Assembly (NCBI RefSeq): GCF_002251085.2
Contig: NZ_NOJZ02000024.1
Location: 1-38,223, forward strand
Direction: 5' to 3'
Length of the DNA: 38,223 nucleotides
Origin: Romboutsia maritimum
GTDB lineage: Bacteria > Bacillota > Clostridia > Peptostreptococcales > Peptostreptococcaceae
Of the stretch, positions 1-7,304 are shown piece after piece (position 1 is the stretch's first letter; each line of letters begins with the position of its first letter). The notes beneath the pieces were generated by a model, which saw only the letters and a list, made by a program, of their open reading frames with translations, ran no database searches and had not been told where the DNA came from. Position numbers and translations under genes: made by a program.

Positions 1-1
1 G

Positions 2-1576
2 TTCGGTCAAACTAAAAAGATAAGTAATAGTACAATTAAAAAAGAAGAAGCTACTATAGTTAACACTCAAATAGTTGTATTAAGCGAGAGTGAAAACAAA
101 GTAAATGAAAGTAATAATGCGAGGGCAGCAGTTGAAAGCTTTAAATCTATAAGCGAAGATAATATATTAGAAGGAAAGAAAATAAACAAAAAAGTAAATT
201 TTGAATCTTATAATATAGGTACTGATATAAATAAAGTAAGTTGTGAGGAAGCTTATAACTTTATAAGTTTACCAGGAAGAGACTTATTACAAGAGCATAA
301 GCAAATACAAAAGATTGATGTATTAGAAAGAGAAGTACCTAAAGAACTTCAAGAAGGATATATAAGCATAGGTAAATCAATTAAAAAAGGAATTGCTACA
401 GAAGCTTATATGAGTGATGATAAAAACTTAGGTAATTTAGGATTAACAGTACTAGGACCGCAAGGGGCAGGCAAGACTACTTATTTCAAAAGATATGCTA
501 AAAATGTTATAGAAAAAGAAGAAGGGTTAATAGTACTAGATTATATAAAGAATTGTGATTTAGCTAATAGCATACAAGAAGTAGTTCCAAAAGAACGATT
601 AATAGAACTTGATTTAAGTAATCCTAAAAATCTACAGTCATTTAGCTTTAATGAATTAAAAATAAATTCAAATGAACCTTTTGAAATATTAGAATGTGCT
701 AATTTAAAAACACAACAAACTATTTCTCTTATAAATGCAATAAATGACACAGGCGATCCATTAAGCCCTAGAATGAGAAGATTTTTAAGTGCAGCTTGCA
801 ACATAGTTTATATACACGATAATAAAAGTTTAAAAGATATTATAAGATGCTTAGAAGATTATAAAGTAAGAAATGGATATATAAAGTTAATTCCAACAAA
901 TTTAAAAGTTATGTTAGAAGATGAAGTAAGCTGCTTAAAAGAACTTGATGAAGTGGATAAGAAAACATCAGAAGTTACAGGAACTAGAGATAGTAAAATA
1001 GAGCATATACTAGATAGAGTTAATTTACTTCGAGAAGATTTAAAATTAAAATATATGTTTAATATTGATAGCTCGAATAACATTAACTTTGTTAAGTGTA
1101 TGGATGAAGGTAAAGTCATACTTATCAAAATGCCAGAAGCTAAATTTAATAGTAAATATGTTAAAAATATATTAGTTACCTTCTTTATAAGTAAGATATG
1201 GCTAAGTTGTCAAGTTAGAGGAGCGTATCAAGATAAACCACTTAGAAACCATATTATATTAGATGAAATATTTCAAGCTCCTACAAGCGAAACTATACTT
1301 GAAGATATATTAGTTCAAGCTAGAAAATTCCAACTTAAATTTGTATTTAGCGCTCATTATCTAAGTCAAATAGAAACAATAAGAGAATCGTTAAAAGCCA
1401 GTGGAAGTAGTTATATGTTGTTCAGTGGAACTGATAAGAAAAACTTTAAAGAATTAGAGGATGAATTAGATCCATATCAATTAGAAGATTTATTGAATCT
1501 AAAAGAATATAATAGTTTGAATCTTATAAGAGTAAAAAATGGATATTCTAGTTTTATAACTAATTTAAAGGAATAA
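2..1576 (+). CDS. conjugation-type P-loop ATPase (3' part, 5' end outside window)
   Basis: The reading frame is open from base 2 with no stop, so this is the C-terminal 524 residues of a longer protein; the ATG at 410 is internal and has no convincing ribosome site. A Walker A motif GPQGAGKTT lies at about 455-481 and a Walker B-like stretch IILDEIF at about 1255-1275, followed by a FSAHYLSQI segment typical of the sensor/arginine-finger end of HerA/FtsK/VirD4-type ATPases. Such proteins couple or pump DNA and protein through type IV secretion channels at the membrane. The first 136 visible residues are polar and carry no motif I recognise. The family call is by motif and overall look only; a chromosomal HerA-like ATPase is an alternative. 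It belongs to the host replicon, not the phage. Confidence 0.6.
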   Translation, partial: FGQTKKISNSTIKKEEATIVNTQIVVLSESENKVNESNNARAAVESFKSISEDNILEGKKINKKVNFESYNIGTDINKVSCEEAYNFISLPGRDLLQEHKQIQKIDVLEREVPKELQEGYISIGKSIKKGIATEAYMSDDKNLGNLGLTVLGPQGAGKTTYFKRYAKNVIEKEEGLIVLDYIKNCDLANSIQEVVPKERLIELDLSNPKNLQSFSFNELKINSNEPFEILECANLKTQQTISLINAINDTGDPLSPRMRRFLSAACNIVYIHDNKSLKDIIRCLEDYKVRNGYIKLIPTNLKVMLEDEVSCLKELDEVDKKTSEVTGTRDSKIEHILDRVNLLREDLKLKYMFNIDSSNNINFVKCMDEGKVILIKMPEAKFNSKYVKNILVTFFISKIWLSCQVRGAYQDKPLRNHIILDEIFQAPTSETILEDILVQARKFQLKFVFSAHYLSQIETIRESLKASGSSYMLFSGTDKKNFKELEDELDPYQLEDLLNLKEYNSLNLIRVKNGYSSFITNLKE

Positions 1577-1587
1577 CTTGCTAAAAA

Positions 1588-1616
1588 TTGCCAAAATTAC
1601 TCATATGCTTTAAAAT
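1588..1616 (+). promoter_or_regulatory. putative sigma-A promoter of lipoprotein gene
   Basis: TTGCCA at 1588-1593 and TAAAAT at 1611-1616 are separated by 17 bases and lie 37 bases before the lipoprotein start. Both boxes are near consensus, so the gene is probably transcribed on its own and not with the ATPase upstream. Confidence 0.4.
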
Positions 1617-1652
1617 GTAATTAACACGATAATTTCAAGGGGGATTTAGAGG

Positions 1653-2273
1653 ATGAAAATAAGCAAAAATATAGCTAGTTTATTGATGATAGGTACTTTA
1701 TCAGTTTCATTGGTAGCTTGTTCATCAAGCCAAGAAAATAGTAAGGCTAACGGGAATGATACTACAAAACAAGAACAAACTAAGAAAGAAGATAAAAAAG
1801 AAAGTAAAGGGAAAACTTATACTGTAGATGGAGCAGTTGCAGAAGAGGGGGGCATAGTTCAAACAATAAAAGAAGTTAGAGTGTTTGATAATATGAAAGA
1901 TGCTGTTAAAAGTTATAATCAAAATGAAATTGTTGTTAATGATGAAAATAAAGATAAGGTTACAGTAGTTGTTAAATTTGAAATTAAAAATAATAATGAT
2001 TTTAAAATTTGTACTTATCCAACTCAAGGTACGATAATAACTAATACAGGAGAACAAAAGGAAGCTGATTTAATAGCTAGTGAAAGTTTCGACGGAGATA
2101 TACATGAAAAAGTAACTAGGGAAGGTCATGTTCTGTTTAATTTAGATAAAACAAAAGTTGATGATTTAACAAGTTTTAAAATAGCTTGGAACACTAGCCA
2201 TGATAATGGTACAGCCGATAACTACGATGATGATTATCATAAGGACAATAAATTAGAAGTTACATTAAAATAG
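1653..2273 (+). CDS. secreted lipoprotein of unknown function
   Basis: The 206-residue product begins with a lipoprotein signal peptide: basic MKISK, a hydrophobic stretch and the lipobox LVAC with Cys23 as the likely lipidated residue. A low-complexity Lys/Glu/Ser/Asn spacer (about residues 24-55) follows, then a beta-rich domain (about 55-205) with alternating hydrophobic strands such as VTVVVKFEIKN. This resembles the DUF4352/DUF5067 immunoglobulin-like domains of clostridial lipoproteins; the match is by pattern only. It is anchored on the outer face of the membrane. It has its own promoter-like sequence and a terminator, so it is a single-gene unit. It may belong to the host replicon or be a lysogenic-conversion gene if the prophage boundary lies further left. 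Confidence 0.7.
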   Translation: MKISKNIASLLMIGTLSVSLVACSSSQENSKANGNDTTKQEQTKKEDKKESKGKTYTVDGAVAEEGGIVQTIKEVRVFDNMKDAVKSYNQNEIVVNDENKDKVTVVVKFEIKNNNDFKICTYPTQGTIITNTGEQKEADLIASESFDGDIHEKVTREGHVLFNLDKTKVDDLTSFKIAWNTSHDNGTADNYDDDYHKDNKLEVTLK

Positions 2274-2280
2274 GTCAATT

Positions 2281-2309
2281 AAGAGAGCAAAGATTATGCT
2301 CTCTTTTAT
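2281..2309 (+). terminator. Rho-independent terminator of lipoprotein gene
   Basis: A 9-bp stem, AAGAGAGCA (2281-2289) with TGCTCTCTT (2297-2305), is followed by a T-rich run. It starts 8 bases after the lipoprotein stop codon. Confidence 0.8.
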
Positions 2310-2315
2310 TTTATA

Positions 2316-2347
2316 TTAAAAAAAGAGCTAGATTTTACTCTAGCTCT
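2316..2347 (-). terminator. terminator of the minus-strand two-HTH regulator
   Basis: AGAGCTAGA (2324-2332) pairs with TCTAGCTCT (2339-2347). Seven A residues at 2318-2324 give a T run in the minus-strand transcript, so it ends transcription coming from the regulator gene at 2404-2817. Together with the plus-strand terminator at 2281 it isolates two convergent units. Confidence 0.7.
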
Positions 2348-2403
2348 AATAATTTCAAAATTGTGGATTAATTTTTATAATGACAATTTATAATTTATTA
2401 TTT

Positions 2404-2817
2404 TTAAATTAATTTATATTTAGTAAGGTTATTCTTTATTTTATTATAAGTAGTCATACTCATAACAGACCCTTCAAACCAATATTTAAATGTACTAGAA
2501 GATACTCCTAAAAGTTTTGCAACTTCATATTTACTAAAATTATTTGAGTTTATCCATGATCTTAAATTTTCAATAAAGCATTCATTATTCCAAACTAGAT
2601 TTGAATATCCATCCCTACATAAATAGTCCATATCAAAATATTTTCCTATTTTATTAAGAATACCTATATTAGGAAAATATCTACCAACTTCATATGCACT
2701 AACTAAACTTTTAGTAACACCTATCATAGATGCCAAATCTTGTATACTAATATTATTTTCAATTCTAGATTTTCTAAGTCTTCCATTAAATGTATTTTCA
2801 TCATAATCTTGCTTCAT
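2404..2817 (-). CDS. two-domain helix-turn-helix regulator
   Basis: The 137-residue product has two HTH units. The first (about residues 12-65) is a classic XRE/Cro-CI fold with ISIQDLASMIGVTKSLVSAYE; the second (about 85-135) reads SKYEVAKLLGVSSSTFKYWF. I chose ATG at 2817. A TTG in frame at 2877 would add 20 residues translated through a strong inverted repeat and also lacks a ribosome site. Neither start has a clear Shine-Dalgarno sequence, so expression is probably low. It lies downstream of the recombinase on the same strand and ends before its own terminator. It could be phage-encoded or belong to the invaded replicon; its target is unknown. Confidence 0.65.
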   Translation of the reverse strand: MKQDYDENTFNGRLRKSRIENNISIQDLASMIGVTKSLVSAYEVGRYFPNIGILNKIGKYFDMDYLCRDGYSNLVWNNECFIENLRSWINSNNFSKYEVAKLLGVSSSTFKYWFEGSVMSMTTYNKIKNNLTKYKLI

Positions 2818-2830
2818 ATCTATATTTATA

Positions 2831-2878
2831 TTTGTCTTTTTATTCGTGTAGCTTCTGCTATGCGAACAAAAAGACAAA
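2831..2878. repeat. long nested inverted repeat before the two-HTH regulator
   Basis: Arms TTTGTCTTTTT (2831-2841) and AAAAAGACAAA (2868-2878) enclose TTCG/CGAA and TAGC/GCTA pairs around a TTCT loop, with only two small mismatched steps. The 48-base hairpin is GC-richer at its tip than the surrounding DNA. It could act as a terminator, as an mRNA leader structure for the regulator, or as a recombination or protein-binding site. Confidence 0.6.
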
Positions 2879-2884
2879 CTTTGA

Positions 2885-2905
2885 AACCCTTGAAAATCAA
2901 AGGTT
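2885..2905 (-). terminator. weak hairpin after recombinase gene
   Basis: AACC-c-TTGA pairs with TCAA-a-GGTT around a 3-base loop, 11 bases beyond the recombinase stop. In the minus transcript it is followed by a T-rich stretch, so it may be the recombinase terminator. Its left arm contains GAAACCCTT, which recurs at 37956, so it may instead be part of an attachment site. Confidence 0.4.
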
Positions 2906-2915
2906 AGATTATCAA

Positions 2916-4490
2916 CTAGTTTTTTTTTAGACCGATATAGTTTATAATCATTTTATCATAATCTGAAACATAGTCTATAGATTCTATTATATTAGAGAGT
3001 AAGAATCTTTTTCTATCTAAATCAGAAGTATCTATTTCAGCATTAAATCTATTAAGATTATCAATAATAATATCAAGATTCAAATTAATATTAGTAACTT
3101 TAGTTGAAGCAGATTGCACTATTTCTAATTCTTGTTTTAAGTTTTCAATTTCTTTGTTTAATTCTTCAATCTTATTGATTATATAAGTTGAAGCTGTACT
3201 GTCTGTATTTTTACCAAGTTGTACAATAAGATTATTAATCATATTTTGTTTTTCTTTAATGTTTGAATTTAATAAATTCAATTTGTTATCTATTGTTTTA
3301 AAATCTTTATTACTATCTTGTTTATCTTGTTTATAAGAATTTATAAGTAACTTAACATTTGTATTTTTTATTTCATTAATAACTTTTTCTTCAGCTATAT
3401 CAGCTTTGATATTTTTACAGTCGCATACACTAACTCCTAATGTCTTTTTAGTACCACAGATATAGTAGTATTTTTTAGAACCAGAAGAAGTCTCACTAAA
3501 GCTTATTCTCATATTTGATTTACACTTAGAGCATCTTATAAGTCCTGCGAGTAATGCTTTATTACTTGTTTGATTGCGTGGAGCTTTGTCTTTATTTCTA
3601 TCCATTAGTCTTTGTACTTTAAGCCAACTGTCAGCATCAATTATTCCTTCATGCTTAGCTATAGCAGCAATAGGAGTATCACTGTTTTTAGCATAGGTTA
3701 GAATACCATGATTATTATCTGGAATACCTACAACATCAAAATTTTTACTTTGTAAATATTCTATTACATCTTTATTAGCTCTTACATATGCAGGACTTCT
3801 TAAAAGTTTAGATACTGTGCTTGTAGAAAACCTTCCATCCCTAACACCTCTTATATCATTATTATAGAGATATTTATATAATTTACTTAATGATCTAAGT
3901 TCTAAGTAAGCATCAAATATTATTTTAACCTTATCTATATTATCATTATCTATTTCTAGTTTATGCATTTTTCTTTCGACCATGTTTTCATCATAATAAC
4001 TAATTTTAGTTGATGTAAAACCTACAGGAGGATTTCCTCCAAGCCAACGACCAGTTCGTGCTAGCTCATACATATTATCTTTTATACGTTCTGCTATAGT
4101 TTCTCTTTCTAGTTGGGCAAATACACTTGATATATACATCATTGCACGACCCATTGGGGTACTAGTATCAAACTGTTCCTTAATTGATATAAAAGATATA
4201 TCTAGTTTGTTCAATTCTTCGATAAGAGTAGAGAAGTCAGAAACATTACGAGATATACGGTCTAATCTGTAGCATATTAAATAGTCAAATTTTTTATCCT
4301 TAGCATCTTTTAGCATTTCTTTAAACTTCGGTCTATCTGTAGAGCTACCACTAAAGCCTTCATCTTCATATATTAAAAAATCTTCAATTCCTACGTTTTT
4401 GGCATAATCCATGCAAAGCTGAATTTGATTTTCGATTGATTCACCTTTTCCGGTAAATTTACTTTTTCTTGAGTATATTGCTGCTTTCAT
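2916..4490 (-). CDS. large serine recombinase (phage integrase)
   Basis: The 524-residue protein has the resolvase catalytic domain at residues 1-150: AIYSRKS with Ser10 as the likely nucleophile, YEDEGFSGSSTDRP, and YRLDRISRN. A recombinase domain (about 160-290) follows, then a zinc ribbon (CSKC, later CGTKK and CDCK) near residues 315-360 and a coiled coil (about 390-460). This is the full-length layout of phage and Tn4451-type large serine recombinases, which cut and join attP and attB in the cytoplasm. The start ATG at 4490 has a perfect AAGGAGGTG site. It follows the small XRE gene (4517-4729) by 26 bases, so the two are probably one operon. Excision would need a directionality factor, which I cannot identify with confidence. 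Confidence 0.95.
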   Translation of the reverse strand: MKAAIYSRKSKFTGKGESIENQIQLCMDYAKNVGIEDFLIYEDEGFSGSSTDRPKFKEMLKDAKDKKFDYLICYRLDRISRNVSDFSTLIEELNKLDISFISIKEQFDTSTPMGRAMMYISSVFAQLERETIAERIKDNMYELARTGRWLGGNPPVGFTSTKISYYDENMVERKMHKLEIDNDNIDKVKIIFDAYLELRSLSKLYKYLYNNDIRGVRDGRFSTSTVSKLLRSPAYVRANKDVIEYLQSKNFDVVGIPDNNHGILTYAKNSDTPIAAIAKHEGIIDADSWLKVQRLMDRNKDKAPRNQTSNKALLAGLIRCSKCKSNMRISFSETSSGSKKYYYICGTKKTLGVSVCDCKNIKADIAEEKVINEIKNTNVKLLINSYKQDKQDSNKDFKTIDNKLNLLNSNIKEKQNMINNLIVQLGKNTDSTASTYIINKIEELNKEIENLKQELEIVQSASTKVTNINLNLDIIIDNLNRFNAEIDTSDLDRKRFLLSNIIESIDYVSDYDKMIINYIGLKKN

Positions 4491-4516
4491 AAATGCACCT
4501 CCTTATAAAAATACGT

Positions 4517-4729
4517 TTAGTGATTTATTTCTTTATCAATGAACCACTTTGCTAATTCATATACATCCACTTTCAAAGCATCAGATAATAAAATTACTTG
4601 TGTAATCGTAGGACTATGAAAAACAGTTCGACTATTCTCGAGTTTGGATAAATATCCTTGTGATAATCCTGCCATTTTTGCAAGTTCTTTTTGTGTAAGA
4701 TTATGTCTTTTCCTTGATGTCTTAATCAT
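4517..4729 (-). CDS. small XRE-family regulator, cotranscribed with recombinase
   Basis: This 70-residue protein is almost entirely one HTH_3 domain: TQKELAKMAGLSQGYLSKLEN is the helix-turn-helix, followed by helices to residue 66. The ATG at 4729 has AAAGGA 8 bases upstream. It is placed between the palindrome-rich control region (4730-4949) and the recombinase gene, so it probably autoregulates and controls recombinase level. That role is inferred from position. It differs from the CI-like repressor at 5073 by lacking any C-terminal extension. Confidence 0.8.
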   Translation of the reverse strand: MIKTSRKRHNLTQKELAKMAGLSQGYLSKLENSRTVFHSPTITQVILLSDALKVDVYELAKWFIDKEINH

Positions 4730-4949
4730 AAATGAAATCCTTTCTTAGTTTAAATATGATTAATCCACAATTTGATTTATTTTGTCAGTTTTAGTAATAA
4801 ATATTCGTGGTACGAATATTGTTTCATGTTATTATTTAAATATAACTAGTTAGGTGTACAAAATTTTGTACAGTAAAAAATAATAAGTTGATAATAGAAC
4901 AAACGTTTGTTACAATTGAATTATAACATGATCAAAAGGGGAGAATGGA
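4730..4949. promoter_or_regulatory. divergent control region with three perfect palindromes
   Basis: This 220-base region separates the minus-strand recombinase operon from the plus-strand 37-residue gene. It holds three palindromes: AATATTCGT/ACGAATATT around GGT (4800-4820), TGTACAAAATTTTGTACA (4855-4872, 18 bp perfect) and AACAAACGTTTGTT (4898-4911). They are different sequences, which suggests more than one DNA-binding protein. Candidates are the XRE proteins at 4517, 5073 and 2404, or a host factor. A possible minus-strand -35 CTGACA lies near 4783-4788. No other gene is visible here. Confidence 0.6.
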
Positions 4950-5063
4950 ATGAGTGAGGAAGAAATTTTAAACCAATTAAAAAAATATTTTTTAGAAAAT
5001 CCTAAGGAATTTAAAATAATTAAAAATAAAGTAAATGAACTAAAAAATATAGAGCCTGAATAA
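4950..5063 (+). CDS. 37-residue protein of unknown function
   Basis: The ORF begins at an ATG preceded by AAAAGGGGAG, a good ribosome site. The product is charged (about half Lys, Glu or Asn), probably helical, starting MSEEEILNQLKKYF and having no Cys. It is isolated: palindrome-rich control DNA lies upstream and the convergent repressor gene lies downstream. Its place beside the recombinase control region makes it a candidate excisionase or small modulator of lysogeny, but nothing in its sequence proves this. Confidence 0.5.
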   Translation: MSEEEILNQLKKYFLENPKEFKIIKNKVNELKNIEPE

Positions 5064-5074
5064 GACTCTATATT
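5046..5074 (-). terminator. terminator of repressor gene
   Basis: AATATAGAG (5046-5054) pairs with CTCTATATT (5066-5074), and the minus strand then reads six T residues. It overlaps the stop codons of both the 37-residue gene and the repressor, and probably ends the repressor transcript. Confidence 0.65.
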
Positions 5075-5399
5075 ATTTGTCATTATTCAATTTTTTTATA
5101 AGTTGTATTATTATTTGTTTATTATCTTCGCTAAGTCCTTTATAGTCTTTAAATACTTCTAACACTTCATTCATGCATTCATCAGTTTCATTTATATTTT
5201 TTATATTACTTTTTCCTAATAAAAAATCTGTAGTAACTCCAAAAAAATCAGCTAATTTCAAAAGTGTGTTTTGATCAGCATATCTTTTCCCTTGTTCATA
5301 CATACTTATAGTGCTAGGTGCTAAATCAAGTAATTTAGCTAATTCAAACTGTTTTAAATCTTTTTCTTCTCTAAGTATTTTCAATCTTTCAGCAAACAT
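5073..5399 (-). CDS. CI-like lysogeny repressor (XRE family)
   Basis: The 108-residue protein has an N-terminal HTH_3 domain (residues 1-65: KQFELAKLLDLAPSTISMYEQ) and a short helical C-terminal part (70-108) that could dimerise. There is no LexA-type Ser/Lys peptidase domain, so induction by RecA-driven self-cleavage is unlikely; relief probably uses the antirepressor at 5824. ATG 5399 follows AGAGGTGG. It is divergent from the Cro-like gene across an intergenic region with four operator-like sites, the usual position of a phage repressor. The length is typical of short clostridial phage repressors. Confidence 0.85.
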   Translation of the reverse strand: MFAERLKILREEKDLKQFELAKLLDLAPSTISMYEQGKRYADQNTLLKLADFFGVTTDFLLGKSNIKNINETDECMNEVLEVFKDYKGLSEDNKQIIIQLIKKLNNDK

Positions 5400-5424
5400 T
5401 TTTCCACCTCTTTAAATGTATAAT

Positions 5425-5534
5425 AACACAATATGTATTATTTAAAATAAAAAAATACAAAATGTGTTTAAAAACTCTTGACAACACGAAAAGTGTTGTA
5501 GTATTATATAAACATAAGCAACACGAAAAGTGTT
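5425..5534. promoter_or_regulatory. four-site operator array of the lysis-lysogeny switch
   Basis: Four 15-bp sites share the form AACAC-N5-GTGTT: AACACAATATGTATT (5425-5439), AATACAAAATGTGTT (5454-5468), AACACGAAAAGTGTT (5483-5497) and the same sequence again (5520-5534). Start-to-start distances are 29, 29 and 37. The two perfect sites flank the rightward promoter, while the two degenerate ones lie nearer the repressor gene. A weaker fifth match, AACACATTTCGTGAT (5753-5767), lies at the end of the Cro-like gene. Graded site quality is what is expected for ordered repressor and Cro binding. Confidence 0.75.
5478..5507 (+). promoter_or_regulatory. early rightward promoter
   Basis: A perfect -35 TTGACA (5478-5483) and TATTAT (5502-5507) are 18 bases apart. 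The third operator (5483-5497) begins in the -35 box and fills most of the spacer, and the fourth (5520-5534) lies just downstream of the expected start. Bound repressor would therefore block RNA polymerase directly. Confidence 0.75.
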
Positions 5535-5559
5535 CTAAACAGCAAAGGAGGTGCATACG

Positions 5560-5766
5560 ATGAATAGTTTAGTGGATTTTAGAAACTCTAAAAACTTAAA
5601 GCAGAGGGAAATGGCTAATATATTAGGAGTTTCACTTACATTTTATTCTAAAATTGAAACAGGAGTAAGAAATCCGAGCTACAATTTTTTGCTTAAATTT
5701 AAATCTATTTTTAATGAAGCAAATGTAGATGAAATTTTTTTTAATGATTTACAACACATTTCGTGA
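5560..5766 (+). CDS. Cro-like regulator
   Basis: The 68-residue protein is one XRE helix-turn-helix domain (KQREMANILGVSLTFYSKIETG). I start it at ATG 5560 because GGAGG at 5546-5550 is 9 bases upstream, not at the in-frame GTG nine bases earlier. It is the first gene of the rightward early operon, divergent from the CI-like repressor and sharing its operators, so it is the likely Cro equivalent. A degenerate operator half-match overlaps its stop codon. Confidence 0.75.
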   Translation: MNSLVDFRNSKNLKQREMANILGVSLTFYSKIETGVRNPSYNFLLKFKSIFNEANVDEIFFNDLQHIS

Positions 5767-5823
5767 TTATAGTTTAACATTTATAATCAACAAAAACATT
5801 ATGAAACGAATGGGGGAATTGGA

Positions 5824-6522
5824 ATGGAATTACAAGTTATAGATAAAACAAATATATTAGATCAAGAAGTTACAACTTATGGAGATTTAGAAAATCCATT
5901 ATTTTTAGCAAAAGATGTTGCTGAATGGATTGAACACAGCAAACCATCAATAATGATAGAAACTGTTGATGAAGATGAAAAGCTAAAGGAAACAATCTTT
6001 ACCTCAGGTCAAAATAGAGAAATGTGGTTTTTAACAGAAGATGGATTATATGAAGTATTAATGCAAAGTAGAAAACCAATAGCAAAGCAATTTAAGAAAA
6101 AGGTTAAAAAATTACTTAAACATTTAAGACTAAACAAATTTAATCCATACACAAATATGAGTAAAGAACTTCAAGCTATATTTGCTTTAGATAATAAAAC
6201 TCAAGCTATAGAAATAAAAGTAGACAAGCTATATGATGTTATGACCATAGATTATTCTCAGCAAGAGAATATCAGAATAGAAGCAAATAGAGTAGCGATA
6301 GAATTACTTGGTGGAAAAGGAACATTAGCATATAAAAGATTAAGTAGACCTATATTTCAAGCTTTATGGAGAGATTACAAAAGTTATTTTAAAGTAAATA
6401 GCTATAAAAATACAGCTACAAAAGATTATGACAAAGCTATCAATTATATAGAAAGATGGCAACCAAATACCAATTTAAAACTAGCAATAGAAGAATTAAA
6501 TAATCAATTAGTATTTGCATAG
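5824..6522 (+). CDS. phage antirepressor, BRO-N plus ORF6C domains
   Basis: The 232-residue protein has an N-terminal BRO-N domain (about residues 8-105): YGDLENPLFLAKDVAEWI, then WFLTEDGLYEVLMQSRKPIA. A C-terminal ORF6C-like domain (about 115-225) contains QQENIRIEANRVAIELLGGKG and AYKRLSRPIFQALWRDYKS. Antirepressors of this layout bind DNA or inactivate the lysogeny repressor and favour lytic growth. It is the second gene of the early operon. Since the repressor lacks a self-cleavage domain, this protein may be the main route to induction. Confidence 0.85.
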   Translation: MELQVIDKTNILDQEVTTYGDLENPLFLAKDVAEWIEHSKPSIMIETVDEDEKLKETIFTSGQNREMWFLTEDGLYEVLMQSRKPIAKQFKKKVKKLLKHLRLNKFNPYTNMSKELQAIFALDNKTQAIEIKVDKLYDVMTIDYSQQENIRIEANRVAIELLGGKGTLAYKRLSRPIFQALWRDYKSYFKVNSYKNTATKDYDKAINYIERWQPNTNLKLAIEELNNQLVFA

Positions 6523-6567
6523 GACAATTTTAAAACTTCATAAAATTTAAAAGGAGGGGGGATTTAC

Positions 6568-6834
6568 ATGGCAAAAAGAGTTAGAGAAATAACTGTTGAA
6601 TCAAGATTTCCAACAGATAATCCAGAAGAGATAGATGCAATAAAAGCTAGAAACTTGAGATTAATATCAGATTTTATTGTTCAGACACAAATCGAAAAGT
6701 ATGGTAGAGAAGCTGTTGATGCAGGATATTTTGTCATAGAGAGAACCTTAGAATTACAAAAAAGTGGATTAGGTTTTGAAGAAGCTCAAGAAAGAGCCAA
6801 GAATGAATTTAATGCAAAACATCAAAGGGCATAA
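6568..6834 (+). CDS. conserved-looking early phage protein, unknown
   Basis: The 88-residue protein is soluble, mixed alpha/beta in appearance and rich in charged residues, with an N-terminal RVREITVESRFPTDNPEE stretch followed by a long predicted helix. It has no Cys, membrane segment or motif I recognise. AGGAGGGGG lies 9 bases before the ATG. The gene follows the antirepressor in the early operon. Function unknown. Confidence 0.7.
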   Translation: MAKRVREITVESRFPTDNPEEIDAIKARNLRLISDFIVQTQIEKYGREAVDAGYFVIERTLELQKSGLGFEEAQERAKNEFNAKHQRA

Positions 6835-6875
6835 GTCCTTTGTAGAAATAAATAGTACAAGGTGGTGAAGGTGAT

Positions 6876-6986
6876 ATGGACATTAAAATATTACAATCAT
6901 TCATCAAGGAATTTAAGCACATCAAAGATATAGACAAGAGATTTGATATGTTAAAAATGTATAAAAAAATTAAGGAGGATAACTAA
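6876..6986 (+). CDS. 36-residue early protein, unknown
   Basis: ATG 6876 follows an AAGGTGGTGAAGGTG stretch, and the stop codon touches the ATG of the next gene at 6987. The product (MDIKILQSFIKEFKHIK...) is basic and likely one helix. The tight coupling to the following gene, whose ribosome site AAGGAGG lies inside this ORF, supports a real gene. No function can be assigned. Confidence 0.55.
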   Translation: MDIKILQSFIKEFKHIKDIDKRFDMLKMYKKIKEDN

Positions 6987-7217
6987 ATGTCTATACAAGA
7001 GAAACTATCATCTATACGAAAAGATGCTTATCTAGAGTATCTGAAAGTATCTTATAAAATGCATGATGATAAAACAATGTTTACAGATGAAAAAGAAGCA
7101 ATAGTAAGACAAGCTTACAAGAAGTACAAGGAAATTGAAGAAAGAATAGATGAAGTAGAGTTCTTAACTGAAATGGAAGAACTAGAAAGAGATAGACCTA
7201 TAGAAGTTCAGATATAA
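6987..7217 (+). CDS. 76-residue helical early protein, unknown
   Basis: The protein is highly charged and predicted to be two long helices (SSIRKDAYLEYLKVSYKM and EAIVRQAYKKYKEIEERI), ending in an acidic ELERDRPIE tail. AAGGAGG precedes the ATG. It forms a translationally linked pair with the 36-residue gene. No known domain is recognised. Confidence 0.65.
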   Translation: MSIQEKLSSIRKDAYLEYLKVSYKMHDDKTMFTDEKEAIVRQAYKKYKEIEERIDEVEFLTEMEELERDRPIEVQI

Positions 7218-7222
7218 GAAAA

Positions 7223-7240
7223 GAGCCACTGCAATGGCTC
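7223..7240 (+). other. intercistronic hairpin
   Basis: GAGCCA (7223-7228) pairs with TGGCTC (7235-7240) just after the 76-residue gene. There is no T run, so it is more likely an mRNA-stabilising or attenuating hairpin than a terminator. Confidence 0.4.
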
Positions 7241-7304
7241 AATTCAAAGTAATACAAAAAATTTAAAACTGATTATATTATATGAAATTTAGGAGGAAAT
7301 AGCA

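Noticed and set aside
2360..4772. 15-bp inverted repeat AAATTGTGGATTAAT flanking the regulator-recombinase block
   Set aside because: Noted as possibly a regulator site, but AT-rich matches of this length are expected a few times in 38 kb; no target-site duplication or transposase end supports a mobile cassette.
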